Notes under the pieces: model-generated
Seen by the model: the letters and a program-made list of their open reading frames with translations, nothing else
The model's database searches: none
What the model was told of the DNA's origin: nothing
Shown here: one piece after another, positions 61,676 to 64,000 of the stretch
Numbering within the stretch: position 1 is the first letter of the stretch
Layout of the letters: the number at the start of each line of letters is the position of its first letter
Source: Callipepla californica brunnescens
Lineage: Eukaryota; Chordata; Aves; Galliformes; Odontophoridae
NCBI GenBank assembly: GCA_023055505.1
Contig: JALIRH010000001.1
Coordinates: 94,518,530-94,582,529 of the forward strand
Direction: 5' to 3'
Length of the DNA: 64,000 nucleotides
Made by a program: the position numbers and the translations under genes

Positions 61676-62317
61676 TGGAAGGAATTTAGTTTAAACAAAA
61701 ATTTATTTACACGTTTTTTCTTCACTTCCTCAGGGTTCCATCCCCCTAGCTTATGCACAATTTATAGGAGTTATGCTGAAATCCTTGTATTCTCAAAAGA
61801 CAAACTCACAGATAATTCTGGACACTAAGACAGCACAGGGTAAGATACTAAACTTAGATTGCTTAAGGACAATAAAAAGATATTTTTAGAATGAAATATT
61901 TAAGTGTGATTCTGTTTCAATAAGTGAACTACCCCAACTCTTTTGAATTCTGTGACTCCTTATTTTGGAGTTGCAGAGAACGTGATGGAGGAAAAGCATC
62001 TAATTTTAAGCACAGAATTTAAAAATAATGCTATTTATTTTCTCAAACCAAGTAACCTGCTGTAAAGACTAGATTATAAACAGCTGTTCTGATTCCCAAT
62101 TGTCTGGTTTAAACATGATCATTTTGCTGACACTTGTGAACTAATTGGCATATGATTTAAGGTCTTATTCAGCAGCACAAGAACTTGGGTTAATGTTTAG
62201 ATATAATTGTGTGTTGCACTGATATTTGAATAAGTACTCCATTATTTGATGTTGCTTGTTTTCTGTTGTTGCTGTTGAAAATCTTTGAAATACTATTGGT
62301 AACATGCCCTATCATAA

Positions 62318-62490
62318 AATTATAGTCTTAGAATTTGGGTTTGGAAAGGACCTTTCTAGTTCAACTCCTCCTGCCACAGGCAGGGAAATCTTCAGTAAAC
62401 GGAGACTGCCTAAACACATGTCCAACCTGATCTTGAACACCCACATTTCACCTTTCTTGCCCCAGTCTGTCAAATAGACATTCACTAGCT
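62318..62490 (-). mobile_element. CR1 LINE 3' end, antisense, diverged
   Basis: TAGTCTTAGAATTTGGGTTT and GGAAAGGACCTTTCTAGTTC match the reverse complement of the CR1 3' UTR in diverged form. It continues through CCAACCTGATCTTGAACACC to about 62490. It is older than the copies with perfect tails. Confidence 0.75.
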
Positions 62491-62874
62491 TCACAAGACT
62501 TTCCTTTTTAATATATTGATGTCCAAGTGTAGCAATTTATTCAAGCATATATATTGCTACAATCCTAAACAAGACGATACAAATTCCACCAGCTACTCTA
62601 AATATCCTTTAATTCTGATAGCTAAATAGTTTTCAAATTTGCAATTCTATTTTTTAGAAATTGATTTTTATGAGATTTTTCTTACTTCTTGCAGACTCTG
62701 TTCGTGTAGCCAGAAGCATTTTAAGGGCAGAATACTGAGGCTTTCTGAAACCTACTTTTTCCCTTAAAGCATGCACATCCCAAAGTTCACTTGGCATGCC
62801 TTCACTTGAAATACAATTGAAAGTGCTTTCATTTATAACATGCATAATAATCTTTTTAATTTTTTGACTAAATT
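62491..62874. other. Intergenic DNA, no gene seen
   Basis: AT-rich; nothing recognised. Confidence 0.5.
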
Positions 62875-63244
62875 TCCTTATGAGGAATGTCTGAGACACT
62901 CTATACTGTTCAGACTGGAGAAGACTGTTAGGGGACCTTATAAAAACTTCGCAATATCTAAAAGTGGGAGTCAAGTGTATGGAACCAGGCTCTTTTCAAC
63001 ATTTCACAGAGAAAGAAGGGATGATAGGCATGAACTGGAACATAAAAAGTTGCATACGAACACGAGGAAAAAAATTTTACTTTAAGAATTACAGAGCACT
63101 GGAAAAAGCTGCCCAGAGAGATTGTAGTCTCCTGCCTGGATGCTTTCCTATGTAATCTACTGTAAGGAAGCCACTTTCACAGGAGGTTGAACTAGATGAC
63201 TACCAGAGGTCCCTTCCAGCCCCTGCAGTTCTGAGATTCTGTGA
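62875..63244 (+). mobile_element. CR1 LINE 3' portion, sense, about 370 bp
   Basis: Reads in sense as the CR1 3' end: TGTTCAGACTGGAGAAGACT, GGCATGAACTGGAACATAAA, the GAGCACTGGAAAAAGCTGCC block, then GGTTGAACTAGATGACTACC and the tail AGTTCTGAGATTCTGTGA at 63228-63245. Two small open frames across it are remnants only. Confidence 0.92.
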
Positions 63245-63245
63245 G

Positions 63246-63764
63246 ATCACATAATCTTTAGTGTTCAGAGAATTTGACCTGATTAAAGTAAACTTTTTTT
63301 TTGTTTAATCACTACTCTCTTAATATGTGTCAAAATTACTAATCTCTTACTATGTGTCAAATCTCTCCTTTCCTCTGAGTGCTTTTTGATGATGATGAGC
63401 CATGAAGTCTTGGATCCAAACATAACTGGTGTCCTATCTGTTATTATAGAAACCAGTTTCACCATCATTATTTTGCATTTAATAATATACTTGAACTAAG
63501 ATAACTGTCTTGTTTCATTTTCATTATTGGTGTTTTCAAAATATATTTGTTTATATGGCTCACTTGAGATATTCTACATGCAAATATTTTCATATAAAAC
63601 AATGGAACACACATAATTAAAATATTTTATTCCTTTGGATATATGATTTCTTTTTTCTCTCTAAAATTATATGTACTATATAGCTCATTGTTTACCTAAT
63701 TCACTGCATTTTTTGAATATCTGTTAGGGAGAACTTTCCACTGTTATTTTGAAGAGTAACCTTA

Positions 63765-63765
<1 letters not shown>
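63246..63765. other. Intergenic DNA, no gene seen
   Basis: AT-rich; nothing recognised. Confidence 0.5.

Positions 63766-63823
<58 letters not shown>
63766..63823. repeat. (ATT)n microsatellite
   Basis: About nineteen uninterrupted ATT units. Confidence 0.95.
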
Positions 63824-63824
<1 letters not shown>

Positions 63825-63922
63825 AATATTATTTTGAATAGTGAAACTTTATAAATCTTTATAAATTTCATTTACTGTCTTTTCATCTGTTTTTCTTCCC
63901 TACTGGCTATTGTATTCCAATT

Positions 63923-64000
63923 CCTCTCCTCTCCTCTCCTCTCCTCTCCTCTCCTCTCCTCTCCTCTCCTCTCCTCTCCTCTCCTCTCCTCTCCTCTCCT
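63923..64000. repeat. (CTCCT)n pentanucleotide repeat, runs off the window
   Basis: At least fifteen perfect CTCCT units continuing to the last base. The true length is unknown because the window ends inside it. Confidence 0.95.

Larger units (their letters stand above)
59253..62317. other. Gene desert, no gene seen
   Basis: AT-rich sequence with two simple repeats listed separately. No coding region supported. Confidence 0.55.

Noticed and set aside
1..64000. tRNA, rRNA or snRNA genes
   Set aside because: I saw no convincing A/B-box or cloverleaf and no ribosomal sequence; I cannot exclude a decayed copy without a covariance search.

Overview
The window is vertebrate genomic DNA, almost certainly from a bird and plausibly a galliform close to chicken. 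The evidence is about ten CR1 LINE fragments carrying the avian 3' end with its ATTCTGTG-type 8-bp tail repeats, an avian-type ERV-L provirus remnant, three internally deleted mariner elements resembling chicken Galluhop, and a SLITRK1 gene that closely matches its mammalian orthologue but differs mainly in the linker between the two LRR domains. The species call rests on recognition, not on a database search.

Layout. 1-2755: 3' part of an ERV-L-like provirus on the plus strand (end of reverse transcriptase, RNase H, integrase, no env, 3' LTR), cut by the window edge. 2756-16440: AT-rich intergenic DNA holding CR1 fragments (about 2890-3790, 9250-9443, 10093-11115, 14850-15046) and a deleted mariner with TA target duplications (8148-8598). 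16440-18480: GC-richer upstream flank of SLITRK1 with simple repeats and G-runs. 18480-18960: CpG-rich promoter/5' leader. 19338-21416: SLITRK1, an intact single-exon reading frame of 692 codons. 21417 to about 22740: its 3' UTR, with three poly(A) signals. 22740-64000: a gene desert of more than 41 kb with no supported coding region. It contains CR1 fragments (including a nested insertion at 31272-31400), an LTR near 34558-35001, two further deleted mariners, many microsatellites, and stretches that look like conserved non-coding DNA (about 23130-23390 and 56380-57300).

The only functional gene I can support is SLITRK1, a neuronal type I membrane protein that organises synapses and controls neurite growth. 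The flanking desert is the usual setting for a neuro-developmental gene regulated from a distance. The most interesting local structure is the SLITRK1 leader. The stop of one upstream ORF directly abuts the start of the next, and the last stop lies two nucleotides before the SLITRK1 ATG. A candidate 5' UTR intron lies upstream, with its polypyrimidine tract in two long T-runs. I found no RNA genes, CRISPR arrays or second protein-coding gene.
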